Origin: Filomicrobium sp.
GTDB lineage: Bacteria > Pseudomonadota > Alphaproteobacteria > Rhizobiales > Hyphomicrobiaceae
NCBI GenBank assembly: GCA_017792465.1
Contig: CP051234.1
Span: forward strand, 1 to 64,000
Reading direction: 5' to 3'
DNA: 64,000 nt
Shown: positions 34,714-48,014 of the stretch, one piece after another
How positions within the stretch are numbered: position 1 is the first letter of the stretch
Layout: each line of letters opens with the position of its first letter
Translations under genes and position numbers: made by a program
The notes under the pieces: model-generated
What the model saw: only the letters and a program-made list of their open reading frames with translations
Databases searched by the model: none
What the model was told of the DNA's origin: nothing

Positions 34714-35073
34714 TCAGGCATCGAGCAGACGTTCGACCTCGTCGACCAGATCCTTCAAGTGGAACGGTTTTGACAAAACGCGCGCGTCGTTGGGGGCCTC
34801 GGATGCGTTGTTCAGGGTGACGGCCGCAAATCCGGTGATGAACATGATCTTGAGTTCAGGGTCGAGTTCGCTGGCACGACGGGCCAATTCAATACCGTCC
34901 ATCTGCGGCATCACGATATCGGTCAAAAGGAGCGAGAATGGCTCTTCCTTTAAGCGCTCAAAGGCTTCGATCCCGTTATTGAAGGATACCACCTCATAGC
35001 CGGCACGCAGCAATGCACGTTCTAGAAAGCCGCGCATGGATTCATCGTCTTCGGCGAGGAGGATGCGGCGCAT
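34714..35073 (-). CDS. cpdR: CpdR-like single-domain response regulator
   Basis: A 119-residue stand-alone receiver domain. The N-terminus MRRILLAEDDESMRGFLERA is almost the CpdR consensus, the phospho-acceptor is D52 in LLTDIVMPQMDG, and the conserved Lys is in VLSKPFHL near 103. In Caulobacter, unphosphorylated CpdR directs ClpXP to the cell pole and primes degradation of cell-cycle proteins; it is phosphorylated through CckA-ChpT. The open frame extends 35 codons upstream, but the family begins at this ATG. It diverges from the N-formylglutamate amidohydrolase gene across a 447-bp gap. Confidence 0.88.
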   Translation of the reverse strand: MRRILLAEDDESMRGFLERALLRAGYEVVSFNNGIEAFERLKEEPFSLLLTDIVMPQMDGIELARRASELDPELKIMFITGFAAVTLNNASEAPNDARVLSKPFHLKDLVDEVERLLDA

Positions 35074-35520
35074 GGCGAGGAGCGTTTGCTTTGCTGTCAT
35101 TGGAATTTTGGCTCTCGAACGAAGGTGGCACAGCAAACGAAATTCGAACAGTGTTTGCTGCGTTGGAACGATCCCCATCGTGAACGGGGCTTGCGCGGGT
35201 CAGTCAATTGGCGGTGCCAGCTTCGACACTACCAGAAGACGGTCAACATACCTTTTCGAGAACAACTTGACGCGAGTTTGGTAAAGGTAAGGTTGAGAAC
35301 GTGCGATCGCGAAACGATTGAGGATAACCTCTGGGCGCGGTTGAAGAGGCGCCAGACTGGTTTATGCAATGCACTCATGCCGCGCGCCGGTTGGTGGCTT
35401 TCGACGGGCAATTCGTCGGTCCTTAGTGGACATTAATCAAGGGGATTGGCAGACTGCTTGGCGTTGCCGGTTCCGACGAAGGTTCCAGTACGAGGTTTCA
35501 GCGAAGGGGTACGAGGACTT
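35074..35520. other. 447-bp divergent intergenic region, cpdR / amidohydrolase
   Basis: No gene is visible. TTGACG at 35266-35271 followed after 17 bases by TAAGG-like sequence could be a weak plus-strand promoter. The region must carry the promoters of both divergent genes. I see no CtrA half-site pair (TTAA-N7-TTAA). Confidence 0.4.
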
Positions 35521-36420
35521 ATGCCCGTCAGGGAACGCGCCGCTATTGAGGCCGAGTTAACGCCCCCTTTTGTTGTCCAGGAACCCGAGCGTCTTTCGAC
35601 GCCCGTCGTTTTTTGTTCCCCCCATTCGGGACGGATCTATCCGGATTATTTCCTGGCTCAATCGCAGCTTGACGCGCACACATTGCGTAAGTCCGAAGAC
35701 TGCTACGTCGATGAGCTGTTTTCCTGTGCGCCTGCATACGGTGCGCCTTTGATCGCGGCGTTGTTTCCGCGCGCCTACCTCGATCTTAACCGGGAGCCTT
35801 ATGAACTCGATCCAGTGCTGTTTGATGAACCGCTGCCGGCTTATGCCAATGCACACACGACGCGGGTTATCGGCGGGCTTGGAACAATTGCGCGGATTGT
35901 TGGTGATGGGACTGAAATCTACCGTGATCGCTTGACGCTGGCTGCGGCTCTGGTGCGGATCGAGGCGCTTTACCGTCCGTTTCATGCGGCGCTGGCTGGC
36001 TTACTTGAGCGTACGCGCAATCAGTTCGGCTATGCGATCCTGATCGATTGCCATTCGATGCCGTCAAACAGCACCTCGACGGACCGGCGCGTGCGGCCGG
36101 ATATCGTGCTTGGGGACCGGTTTGGGACCGCATGCGACGGTATGCTGACGGCTTTTGTGCAGCAGGCCTTCAGCTCGCGCGGCTATGGCGTGCATGTGAA
36201 TCGGCCTTATGCCGGCGGCTATATCACCGAGCATTACGGACAGCCGGTGCGGGGCATCAATGCCTTGCAGGTGGAAATCAACCGCGGGCTCTATCTCAAT
36301 GAGACGACTCTGGAGCCTAATGGTGGTTACCAACGGCTGCTCACCGATATCGAGCAGGTCGTTGCTAGTGTTGCTTGCGATTTGCCGGGGTGCTTTGAGC
36401 AGGCTTCCGCCGCAGAATGA
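35521..36420 (+). CDS. N-formylglutamate amidohydrolase family protein
   Basis: A 299-residue zinc hydrolase of the N-formylglutamate amidohydrolase family, which in histidine breakdown (HutG type) releases glutamate and formate. Features: FCSPHSGRIYP near 31-41, the RAYLDLNREPYELDP block near 82-96, the metal/catalytic IDCHSMPS near 173-180, and LQVEINRGLYL near 247-257. The start ATG has GAGG seven bases before it; the longer frame from 35446 has no support. No other hut genes are near, and family members beside cpdR are known in other alphaproteobacteria, so a hut role is not certain. Confidence 0.88.
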   Translation: MPVRERAAIEAELTPPFVVQEPERLSTPVVFCSPHSGRIYPDYFLAQSQLDAHTLRKSEDCYVDELFSCAPAYGAPLIAALFPRAYLDLNREPYELDPVLFDEPLPAYANAHTTRVIGGLGTIARIVGDGTEIYRDRLTLAAALVRIEALYRPFHAALAGLLERTRNQFGYAILIDCHSMPSNSTSTDRRVRPDIVLGDRFGTACDGMLTAFVQQAFSSRGYGVHVNRPYAGGYITEHYGQPVRGINALQVEINRGLYLNETTLEPNGGYQRLLTDIEQVVASVACDLPGCFEQASAAE

Positions 36421-36567
36421 GCTGCTGACCCAGCGACCGCCATCGATCAGCTGTGATCATTCGCAATGATCGTGCGTTGGCGAGGGGCGGTTGAGCGGCA
36501 GCAGGTCTGCGGAAGGCACACGCACTTATTATCGAGATAAGGCGCTTAAAAACCGTTGAGAAATGGG

Positions 36568-36637
36568 GAAAGAAAAGGGGCCGTCCAACGAATGAACGGC
36601 CCAAGTCTAGGGAGGAAACGCCCAAGGAGGGCTGCGA
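36568..36637 (-). ncRNA. Candidate small RNA 1 (anti-Shine-Dalgarno, paired with copy 2)
   Basis: On the minus strand a candidate promoter TTGCAT (36670-36665), a 16-base spacer and TAGCTT (36648-36643) leads to a predicted start near 36636. The roughly 67-nt RNA carries CCTCC and GTTTCCTCCCTAGACTT (36604-36620), perfectly suited to pair with ribosome-binding sites. It ends in a 9-bp hairpin (GGGCCGTTC with GGACGGCCC, 36578-36602) followed by CTTTTCTTT, a Rho-independent terminator. The motif, terminator stem and their spacing are repeated 390 bp away (copy 2). No open frame in either strand looks like a protein. Confidence 0.6.
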
Positions 36638-36956
36638 CGGACAAGCTAGCTCGTCGATGTCGCAATGCAACATTAGGAGGTGCGGCGCACAAATGACAAA
36701 TGCATTTTTTGCAGAGCTGATTTGCTCGTCGTGATGACCTATTGCTAACACGTTGGAAACAAACGACTTTCACCCTGAAATTTTTTGTGGCGGCCGAGCA
36801 ACTTGTCCACTGTGGCGCATTAACCCGCGCTTTTTGGGCCAGAAGTCGAATTGGCAAGCGGAATTTGCGCGCGTTTTCGGTCTCGGCGTTGCCCGTTCAA
36901 TGGGCAGGCCGTTTTACGGAACGCTATCGATGAAGAAGGAAGCGGATCGAGGGTTT

Positions 36957-37049
36957 TCGAAAAAAGTGGGCCGTTCGCGAAGAACAGCCCAAGTCCAGGG
37001 AGGAAACGCCCGATCTATCAGGCCATGACGCCGAAGTAGCTTCGCACGC
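36957..37049 (-). ncRNA. Candidate small RNA 2 (anti-Shine-Dalgarno, paired with copy 1)
   Basis: Second copy of the element. On the minus strand TTATAC (37061-37056) could be the -10 box, giving a start near 37049 and an RNA of about 90 nt. It has GGGCGTTTCCTCCCTGGACT (36992-37011), then a 9-bp hairpin (GGGCTGTTC with GAACGGCCC, 36968-36990, one G-U pair) followed by ACTTTTTT, a strong terminator. The 5' part differs from copy 1, whereas the CCTCCC segment and terminator stem are conserved, including a compensating G-U change. The clear -35 box seen in copy 1 is not obvious here. The surrounding 36421-37270 gap has no protein gene. Confidence 0.65.
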
Positions 37050-37270
37050 CACGTCGTATAATCTGGTGTTATTCGTCGCGTTCTGCAATTGAAGAAAAGT
37101 CGATTGTTGAGGATGAGTACGGTGGAGAATTGCGTGCAGGACATAGAGTTTTCCACGTCGAAATGTCAGTTTGCCTGAGGTTTATACAGGTTGCAGCGCG
37201 GTCGAGGGGTTGTAGTTATCTTCAATCACAGCGCGTTGTGCGGTAGCGAAAAGTGAACTGCTTGACAAAA

Positions 37271-38101
37271 ATGTCACATAAAAAACCACCGAAAGATGCT
37301 GATTTTGGGCGTTTGGCGGACTGTGCGCAGGTCCTGGCGGATGCTGCGGCCGCAAAAACGATTCGCTGGTTTCGTGCCGATTTCGATGTCGACAGCAAAA
37401 GCGGGGCCTCAAAGCCGGGGGTCCAAGGTCAGTTTGACCCTGTGACAATTGCCGATCGCGAGGCTGAAACGGCCATTCGTGACAAATTGAGCGAGCTGTT
37501 TCCCGATCACGGCGTTTTTGGCGAAGAATTCGGCAGTCTGAACCCCGATGCCCGCTTCCAATGGATTATCGATCCCATCGACGGGACGGCGGCCTTCATC
37601 ATGGGGTGGCCGATGTGGGGGACGTTGATCGGTCTCACCGATCAGGGACAACCCGTCCTGGGCGTGATGGACCAGCCTTATACGGGTGAACGGTTCTGGA
37701 GTACGCAATCGGGGGCGATGTGGCGGGGGGCTCAAGGGCAAACGCGCGAGCTGAAGACGCGATCGTGCGCCGGGCTTGGCGATGCGGTGCTGTCGACAAC
37801 ACATCCGGACTATTTCAGCGCCGAGGATCGGCAGTCCTTCGACAAGATCAAAGGGCAAGCCAAGACAACCCGATATGGTGGGGACTGCTATGCCTACGCG
37901 ATGCTGGCGGGTGGTTTTTCGGATTTGATCGTCGAAAGCGGATTGAACTCGTATGACGTGGCGGCCCTTATCCCGATCGTGGAGAAGGCTGGCGGCGTCA
38001 TGACGACTTGGTCTGGGGATAGTGCCGTCAACGGTGGAAACATCGTTGCGGCTGGCGATGCCCGTGTGCATGAAGCGGCGGTCAAGCTCCTCACGGGCTA
38101 G
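37271..38101 (+). CDS. hisN: HisN-like histidinol-phosphatase / inositol monophosphatase family
   Basis: A 276-residue phosphatase of the inositol monophosphatase superfamily. Metal-binding motifs are GEEFG near 83-87, the signature IDPIDGTAAFIMGWP near 101-115, and NSYDVAALIPIVEKAGG near 228-244. In alphaproteobacteria and actinobacteria this clade (HisN) dephosphorylates histidinol phosphate; the F-x-x-G-W-P-x-W-G-T-L-I-G element supports it, but substrate cannot be read from sequence. ATG 37271 is chosen over a GTG six codons upstream. No strong ribosome-binding site precedes it. Confidence 0.85.
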   Translation: MSHKKPPKDADFGRLADCAQVLADAAAAKTIRWFRADFDVDSKSGASKPGVQGQFDPVTIADREAETAIRDKLSELFPDHGVFGEEFGSLNPDARFQWIIDPIDGTAAFIMGWPMWGTLIGLTDQGQPVLGVMDQPYTGERFWSTQSGAMWRGAQGQTRELKTRSCAGLGDAVLSTTHPDYFSAEDRQSFDKIKGQAKTTRYGGDCYAYAMLAGGFSDLIVESGLNSYDVAALIPIVEKAGGVMTTWSGDSAVNGGNIVAAGDARVHEAAVKLLTG

Positions 38102-38181
38102 CGCAAGGTGGCTGTCGCTTAGCGCGTGACATCGCGTGATATAGTGAGCGTTACGGATTATCGGTTTGGGAAGACTGGTCG

Positions 38182-39153
38182 ATGGCTGAAAACGTGGAAT
38201 TGATTTCGCTTGCCAAGAACCCCGTACCTAGCGGTCCGGTTGTTGGGACATTTGGCGGGTACGACGGCCAGCCGATGCGGTACGCCATCTGGCAGGCGAC
38301 GCGCGGGCCCCGGCGTGGGACGATCTGCCTGTTTCATGGCCGTGGCGAATTCATCGAGAAGTACTTCGAGACGGTAGCCGATCTTCGTCGCCGCGGGTTT
38401 GCTGTTGCAACTTTTGACTGGCGGGGCCAAGGCGGGTCGTGGCGGTCTTTGGGAAATCCGCGCAAAGGCCATATCACCGATTTTGCCGAGTACGAGAAAG
38501 ACGTTCTGCGGTTCATGAAGGACGTCGTTCTACCGGATTGCCCGCCGCCGTTTTTCGCTCTGGCGCATTCGATGGGCGGAAACGTGCTTTTGCGGCATGC
38601 CGTCAAGCCGGGGTCGTGGTTTGACCGGATCATTCTCACGGCCCCGATGATTGCGTTTGCCGATGAGCGGGTCGGGGTTTCTCAGCGTCTTGCAAATATC
38701 TATGCGGAAGCCGCTTCGGTGACCGGTTTTGGCGGCACTTATGTTTACGGCGGCAGCGATGCTTTCGAGGGAACCGACAAGTTCGAGGGCAATCCACTGA
38801 CCTCCGACCGTGAGAGGTGGTCGCGCAACAAGGCGATTTTGGAGGTCAAGCCGGAGCTCGGGCTCGGTGCGCCGACGGTTGCGTGGCTCAGAGCGGCTTA
38901 CCGCTCAAGCGCGCAGATCCAGAACCCCGACTTTGCGCCGGACGTGAAAGTGCCGGTGATGTTGTTTGCTGCCGGCAAGGATCGCATCGTGTCGACGCGG
39001 GCGATCGAGGAATTCGCGATGCGGCTGAAAGTCGGCAACCTGATCCTGGTGCCGGGGTCTTTGCATGAGATTCTGCAGGAGCGCGACGTTTTCCGTCAGC
39101 GTTTCTGGGCGGCCTTCGATGCCTATCTGGGTGTTTCGAAGCTCGTGGCCTGA
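38182..39153 (+). CDS. Alpha/beta hydrolase (lysophospholipase-like, Hydrolase_4)
   Basis: A 323-residue alpha/beta hydrolase of the monoglyceride lipase/lysophospholipase type. The oxyanion element LFHGRGEFIEKY is near 51-62, DWRGQGGS near 85-92, and the nucleophile elbow AHSMGG has Ser near 130; the catalytic Asp is probably in AAGKDRIVS near 265 and the His in PGSLHEILQE near 294. PldB-like enzymes release fatty acids from lysophospholipids, but the substrate is not known here. It lies between hisN and hsp20 and appears monocistronic. Confidence 0.87.
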   Translation: MAENVELISLAKNPVPSGPVVGTFGGYDGQPMRYAIWQATRGPRRGTICLFHGRGEFIEKYFETVADLRRRGFAVATFDWRGQGGSWRSLGNPRKGHITDFAEYEKDVLRFMKDVVLPDCPPPFFALAHSMGGNVLLRHAVKPGSWFDRIILTAPMIAFADERVGVSQRLANIYAEAASVTGFGGTYVYGGSDAFEGTDKFEGNPLTSDRERWSRNKAILEVKPELGLGAPTVAWLRAAYRSSAQIQNPDFAPDVKVPVMLFAAGKDRIVSTRAIEEFAMRLKVGNLILVPGSLHEILQERDVFRQRFWAAFDAYLGVSKLVA

Positions 39154-39398
39154 GTGGCTTCGCTAAGCCTTGCGTGGACGGGATTTTACAGTCCCTACCA
39201 GACGTTGCGGACCAGTGATGCCGGCCGCCGTTACCTATTTGCATCAATAGGGTTGATCGCAGCTGGAAAGCGCGCTCGTCAGGGCTTGAACAGCCCGGAA
39301 GCCTTCTTACCTTAGATTTGCGCTCGCCACACCATCGGGAGCGCATTGAGCGCCTGGCCCGTTGGGCAGTCGCGTTGATTGTCCAAAGCAGGCAAAAC

Positions 39399-39425
39399 CA
39401 CATATCGCTTCTCAAGGAGGATGTG
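39399..39425 (+). promoter_or_regulatory. ROSE-like RNA thermometer hairpin before hsp20
   Basis: In the 275-nt leader of hsp20, CACAT (39399-39403) pairs with ATGTG (39421-39425), and ATCGCTT (39404-39410) faces GAGGA of the ribosome-binding site AAGGAGGAT. The TCGCT segment with an unpaired G opposite the purines matches the conserved U-Y-G-C-U motif of ROSE thermometers of rhizobial small heat-shock genes. Melting at heat shock would free the site for hsp20 translation. Folding was done by eye. Confidence 0.6.
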
Positions 39426-39428
39426 TTT

Positions 39429-39890
39429 ATGCGTCACATCGATTTCGCCCCATTGTACCGTTCCACCGTTGGCTTCGACCGTCTGGTCAATATGCTCGAC
39501 CATATTGCCGGCGACGATAACGGTTTTCCGCCCTACAACATCGAGCGGGTGGGTGAGAATGAATACCGAATTACCATGGCGGTTGCAGGCTTCTCGCGCG
39601 ACGAACTCAGTGTCGAAGTCAAGGAGCAGACCTTGACCGTGCGCGGCCAGAAGGAGGCGACCTCCAAAGACCGTGAATATCTCCACCGTGGGATCGCGAC
39701 ACGTTCGTTCGAGCGGCGGTTCCAGCTGGCCGACCATGTTGAAGTAAAAGATTCGGCACTTGCTGACGGTCTTCTGGATATTGGCCTGGTGCGCAACGTG
39801 CCCGAAAAAATGAAGCCGCGGCTGATTGAAATCGCGGATCAAGGCACGACCGGTGCGCCGCAAATCGAACAGGCCGCCGTCCAATCGTAA
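39429..39890 (+). CDS. Small heat-shock protein Hsp20/IbpA
   Basis: A 153-residue ATP-independent holdase chaperone. The alpha-crystallin domain runs from about 33 to 125 (PPYNIERVGENEYRITMAVA, ELSVEVKEQTLTVRGQKE, GIATRSFERRFQLADHVEVK), and the IbpA-like N-terminus MRHIDFAPLYRSTVGFDRL is typical of class A rhizobial Hsp20. The start is the ATG nine bases after AAGGAGG; the longer frame upstream overlaps the thermometer. It ends with a strong terminator at 39929. Confidence 0.95.
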   Translation: MRHIDFAPLYRSTVGFDRLVNMLDHIAGDDNGFPPYNIERVGENEYRITMAVAGFSRDELSVEVKEQTLTVRGQKEATSKDREYLHRGIATRSFERRFQLADHVEVKDSALADGLLDIGLVRNVPEKMKPRLIEIADQGTTGAPQIEQAAVQS

Positions 39891-39928
39891 CCGACGACAA
39901 GACTTCTCCAAGTCCCTAGCCCCACTGA

Positions 39929-39961
39929 GCCGCTGCTTCATCCAAGCAGCGGCTTTTTTTG
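39929..39961 (+). terminator. Rho-independent terminator of hsp20
   Basis: GCCGCTGCTT (39929-39938) pairs with AAGCAGCGGC (39944-39953) over ten bases with a short loop, followed by eight T. It is the strongest terminator in the window. Confidence 0.92.
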
Positions 39962-40394
39962 TCGTACTTCTAGCCAACTGTTCGGCACTCGGTAGGCTCT
40001 TGTGTCGCGGGTCGAAATCTGCAACATTGCGAAAAAGGTCAGCAACTCTGTCCTTTCTTCGTCCATTTCGGCAAGACCGCAGCCAAGGCACCGGTTAGCT
40101 TTGCGCGCAGGGCGGACTTGGCTCCTCGCGTCGATGCGGAATGTTTGTTGGGATCGCCTCGAAGCCCAGGCATTGCGAATTTGCGCGCAGGGCTTGTCAG
40201 TCCGAAAAATCGTGCGAGGCTGAAGGACGAAGAAGGATGGCTGCAGCGCTCTGTCAGGTTCTGTTGGTCCAGCGGACGGGCGAACAGGTTTTGATTGATC
40301 TGCAGGAGACGTTGCCTCCAAAATCGCCAGCGGTTTTGGTTGAACTTTGGTTTATATGCAATTTGGCTTTTGGCCATCGGCACAGGGTTGGGAA
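39962..40394. other. 433-bp leader region before gltB
   Basis: No protein gene is evident. The 14-base sequence TTTGCGCGCAGGGC occurs twice, at 40100-40113 and 40180-40193, exactly 80 bp apart in direct orientation. TTGAAC at 40340-40345 with TATATG about 10 bases on is not a well-spaced promoter. The gltB promoter and any nitrogen-control site must lie here, but I saw no clear sigma-54 element (GG-N10-GC). Confidence 0.4.
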
Positions 40395-45017
<4,623 letters not shown>

Positions 45018-45086
45018 CAACGGGCGTGACCTGCGAGCAAATTACCTTCCAGCTTGATCAAGTGAATTTAGGGACGACACGAGACC

Positions 45087-46526
45087 ATGGGCAAGCCAAC
45101 CGGATTTCTGGAATTCGAACGCGCGGAGCGCAAGTACGAGCCGGTCGCAGAGCGCACCAAGAGCTATCATGAGTTCGTCATTCCTCCCAGCGAGGAGGAA
45201 TCGAAGACGCAGGCTGCGCGCTGCATGGATTGCGGGATCCCGTTTTGTCATACGGGGTGCCCGGTCAACAACCAGATCCCGGACTGGAACAACCTGGTTT
45301 ATGAAGGCGAGTGGAAGGAAGCGGTTATCAACCTGCACTCGACCAACAACTTCCCGGAAGTGACGGGACGCGTTTGTCCGGCGCCATGCGAAGCTGCGTG
45401 CACACTCAACATCGACGACACTCCGGTGACGATCAAATCGATCGAGTGTGCGATTGCCGATCGCGGTTTCGAGGAAGGCTGGATCGTGCCGCAGCCGCCG
45501 GAAAAGCCGACCGGCAAGAAGGTTGCGATCATCGGTTCAGGGCCTGCCGGTCTGGCGGCTGCGCAGCAGCTCGCACGGGCTGGCCACGATGTCCATGTTT
45601 ATGAAAAGAACGCGCGTCCGGGCGGCTTGCTCGTCTACGGCATTCCCGACTTCAAGATGGAAAAGTCGGTGATTGCGCGTCGTGCCAAGCAGATGGAAGC
45701 CGAAGGTGTGACCTTCCACTGCAACGTCAACGTGGGTGTCGATGTCGATGCTGCTGAGTTGCAGAAATCGCATGACGCGGTGCTGCTGGCGATGGGCTCG
45801 GAAACGCCGTTCGATTTCTTCGCCAATGCGCCGGGGCGCGATCTTGATGGCATCCATTTCGCGATGGATTTCCTGCCGCAGCAGAACCGCCGTGTGGCTG
45901 GCGAACGATTGGCGGAAGGCACGCACGAGATTTCCGCCAAGGACAAGCACGTCATCGTTATCGGTGGCGGCGACACGGGCTCAGACTGCATCGGGACGTC
46001 GATCCGGCAGGGCGCCAAGTCGGTGACGCAGCTTGAGATCATGCCGCGTCCTCCTGAGAAGGAGAACAAGGCGATGTCCTGGCCGCACTGGCCGATGAAG
46101 CTTCGGATTTCGACGAGCCAGGCCGAAGGCGCCGAGACGATCTATTCGGTTTCGACGACGGGCTTCGAAGGTCAGGATGGCAAGGTCACGAAGCTCAACT
46201 ATGTGCAGGTCGACCCGAAGATGCAGCCGGTTGCCGGCACCGAAGCCTCGCTTGATGCAGACCTTGTTTTGTTTGCGATGGGGTTCTCGGGGCCGATCGA
46301 AGCCGGCGCGTTGCAGCAGCTTGGTTTGGACGTGGTTCCACGCGGCCGCTTCAAGGGCGTCGACAGCAACGAAGACAACTACAAGCTGCCCGGCGACAAC
46401 AATCTGTTTGCGGCTGGCGACGTTCGCCGCGGTCAGTCGCTGGTTGTCTGGGCGATCCGTGAAGGTCGTCAGGCTGCGCGTGCCATCGACGAGCAGCTGA
46501 TGGGCTCAACGGTTCTGCCGCGCTGA
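45087..46526 (+). CDS. gltD: Glutamate synthase (NADPH) small subunit GltD
   Basis: Beta subunit of NADPH-GOGAT, 479 residues, passing electrons from NADPH through FAD and two [4Fe-4S] clusters to GltB. The N-terminal cluster cysteines appear in [20 protein letters not shown] near 47-66 and [12 protein letters not shown] near 98-109; the FAD site is [21 protein letters not shown] near 148-168, and the NADPH site [16 protein letters not shown] near 290-305. It is followed by a bidirectional terminator at 46568. Confidence 0.97.
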   Translation: MGKPTGFLEFERAERKYEPVAERTKSYHEFVIPPSEEESKTQAARCMDCGIPFCHTGCPVNNQIPDWNNLVYEGEWKEAVINLHSTNNFPEVTGRVCPAPCEAACTLNIDDTPVTIKSIECAIADRGFEEGWIVPQPPEKPTGKKVAIIGSGPAGLAAAQQLARAGHDVHVYEKNARPGGLLVYGIPDFKMEKSVIARRAKQMEAEGVTFHCNVNVGVDVDAAELQKSHDAVLLAMGSETPFDFFANAPGRDLDGIHFAMDFLPQQNRRVAGERLAEGTHEISAKDKHVIVIGGGDTGSDCIGTSIRQGAKSVTQLEIMPRPPEKENKAMSWPHWPMKLRISTSQAEGAETIYSVSTTGFEGQDGKVTKLNYVQVDPKMQPVAGTEASLDADLVLFAMGFSGPIEAGALQQLGLDVVPRGRFKGVDSNEDNYKLPGDNNLFAAGDVRRGQSLVVWAIREGRQAARAIDEQLMGSTVLPR

Positions 46527-46567
46527 TATTGCTCGGCGCCGCTCACGGTTGATCGCTTTTGAAAACG

Positions 46568-46602
46568 AAAAAATCCCGGCGCTACGGTGCCGGGATTTTT
46601 TT
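46568..46602. terminator. Bidirectional terminator between gltD and fadI
   Basis: AAAAAATCCCGGC (46568-46580) pairs with GCCGGGATTTTTTT (46589-46602) over a GC-rich core with A and T tracts on both sides, so it can stop transcripts from gltBD on the plus strand and from fadEJI on the minus strand. Confidence 0.92.
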
Positions 46603-46635
46603 GTTTCGCGTTGCCGAAGTTTGGGCGCCTCAGTC

Positions 46636-47931
46636 TCAAGTATTGGATGCTGATGGCGCTTCAACAATCGCCGCGACCCCCATGCCGCCAGCTGTACAAA
46701 TGGAAATCAGGCCGCGGCCGCTGCCCTTGTCGCTTAAGAGCTTGGCAATGTTGGCGAGCACGCGTGCGCCAGTTGCGGCGAAGGGGTGGCCGACGGCAAT
46801 CGACGAGCCTTTGACGTTCAACTTCGATCGGTCGATCGATCCCAGCGGTGCATCGCGGCCGAGCGCGTTCTTGCAGTACTCGGGATCTTCCCAGGCTTTC
46901 AGCGTTGCCAGAACCTGGGCGGCGAAAGCTTCGTGGATTTCGTAAAAATCGAAGTCCTGTAGTGTCAGGCCATTGCGCTTAAGAAGCTTGGAGACGGCAA
47001 TGGTTGGGGCCATCAGCAAGCCGTCGCCACCGACAAAATCGTTGCCGATATGGATGGCATCGACGAGGTAGGCCTGGACGGGAAGTTTGTGCTCAGTGGC
47101 CCAATCCTCGGACGATAGCAGGACGGCTGCCGCGCCGTCCGTCAGCGGGGTCGAGTTGGCCGCCGTCATGGTTCCGGTTTCCGTCTTGTCGAAGACCGTT
47201 TTCAGTTCGGCAAGCTTGTCGAGTTCGATATCGGCGCGGACGTTGTTGTCACGGAAAACGCCGGAAAAGGGAATGACGAGGTCGTCCATGTGGCCGTCGG
47301 CGTAGGCTGCGGCGGCCTTCTTGTGGCTTTCGTAAGCGAGTTGGTCCTGCTCCGTCCGCGGGATCTGCCAGTTCTTGGCCATCAGTTCGCAATGCTGTCC
47401 CATCGACAGACCGGTGCGTGGTTCGGTGGCGGCAGGCGGCAGCGGGATCAGTTCGCCGGGTCTGGTGCCGGCCAGAACCTTCAGCTTGTCGAGCATCGTC
47501 TTCTTCTTGTTCATTTCCATCAGGCGCTGGGAGAACTTTTTCGAAAAGACGATGGGCACGTCGGAGGTCGTATCGGAGCCGACGGCGATGCCGCTTTCAA
47601 TCTGGCCGGTGGCGATTTTGGCAGCGATGCCCATGGCGGCCTGGAGCGAGGTTCCGCAGGCCTGCATCATGGTGACGCCGGGTGTGGAGGTTGCGAGCTT
47701 GGTGCCGAGGACCGCTTCGCGCGCCAGGTTCCAATCCTTGGAGTGCGTCATGACCGAGCCGCCGACAACTTCATCGATATGCTGGCCTTTGAGACCGTAA
47801 GCCTCCACGACCCCGTTCAATGCAGCGGTCATCATGTCGAGGTTCGACTGGTCGGCGTAAAGCGTGCCGGAGCGGCAGAAGGGAGTGCGTTTGCCACCGA
47901 GGATGGCGACCCTGCGCAGGGATTTGCTCAA
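46636..47931 (-). CDS. fadI: Acetyl-CoA C-acyltransferase (FadI-type thiolase)
   Basis: Thiolase of 431 residues that cleaves 3-ketoacyl-CoA with CoA in the last step of beta-oxidation. The active-site Cys lies in MMQACGTSLQAA near 88-94, the His in FYEIHEAFAAQ near 353 and the second Cys in GLISICTAGGMG near 415. The start is a TTG with GGGGAG seven bases upstream; 18 codons of open frame before it carry no homology. It is the third gene of the fadE-fadJ-fadI unit and ends at the bidirectional terminator. Confidence 0.93.
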   Translation of the reverse strand: MSKSLRRVAILGGKRTPFCRSGTLYADQSNLDMMTAALNGVVEAYGLKGQHIDEVVGGSVMTHSKDWNLAREAVLGTKLATSTPGVTMMQACGTSLQAAMGIAAKIATGQIESGIAVGSDTTSDVPIVFSKKFSQRLMEMNKKKTMLDKLKVLAGTRPGELIPLPPAATEPRTGLSMGQHCELMAKNWQIPRTEQDQLAYESHKKAAAAYADGHMDDLVIPFSGVFRDNNVRADIELDKLAELKTVFDKTETGTMTAANSTPLTDGAAAVLLSSEDWATEHKLPVQAYLVDAIHIGNDFVGGDGLLMAPTIAVSKLLKRNGLTLQDFDFYEIHEAFAAQVLATLKAWEDPEYCKNALGRDAPLGSIDRSKLNVKGSSIAVGHPFAATGARVLANIAKLLSDKGSGRGLISICTAGGMGVAAIVEAPSASNT

Positions 47932-48014
47932 TGTTCTCTCCCCATGAATTACCCTCTTTGAGTGTGCGAGGGTCGAAGACTTCAACTGTTAGAATTTGTG
48001 AATAGGCGGTTGCG

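Noticed and set aside
36753-37028. Plus-strand open frame of 91 codons across the second small RNA
   Set aside because: Its product is basic and unlike a protein, and the opposite strand carries the conserved RNA element with its terminator.
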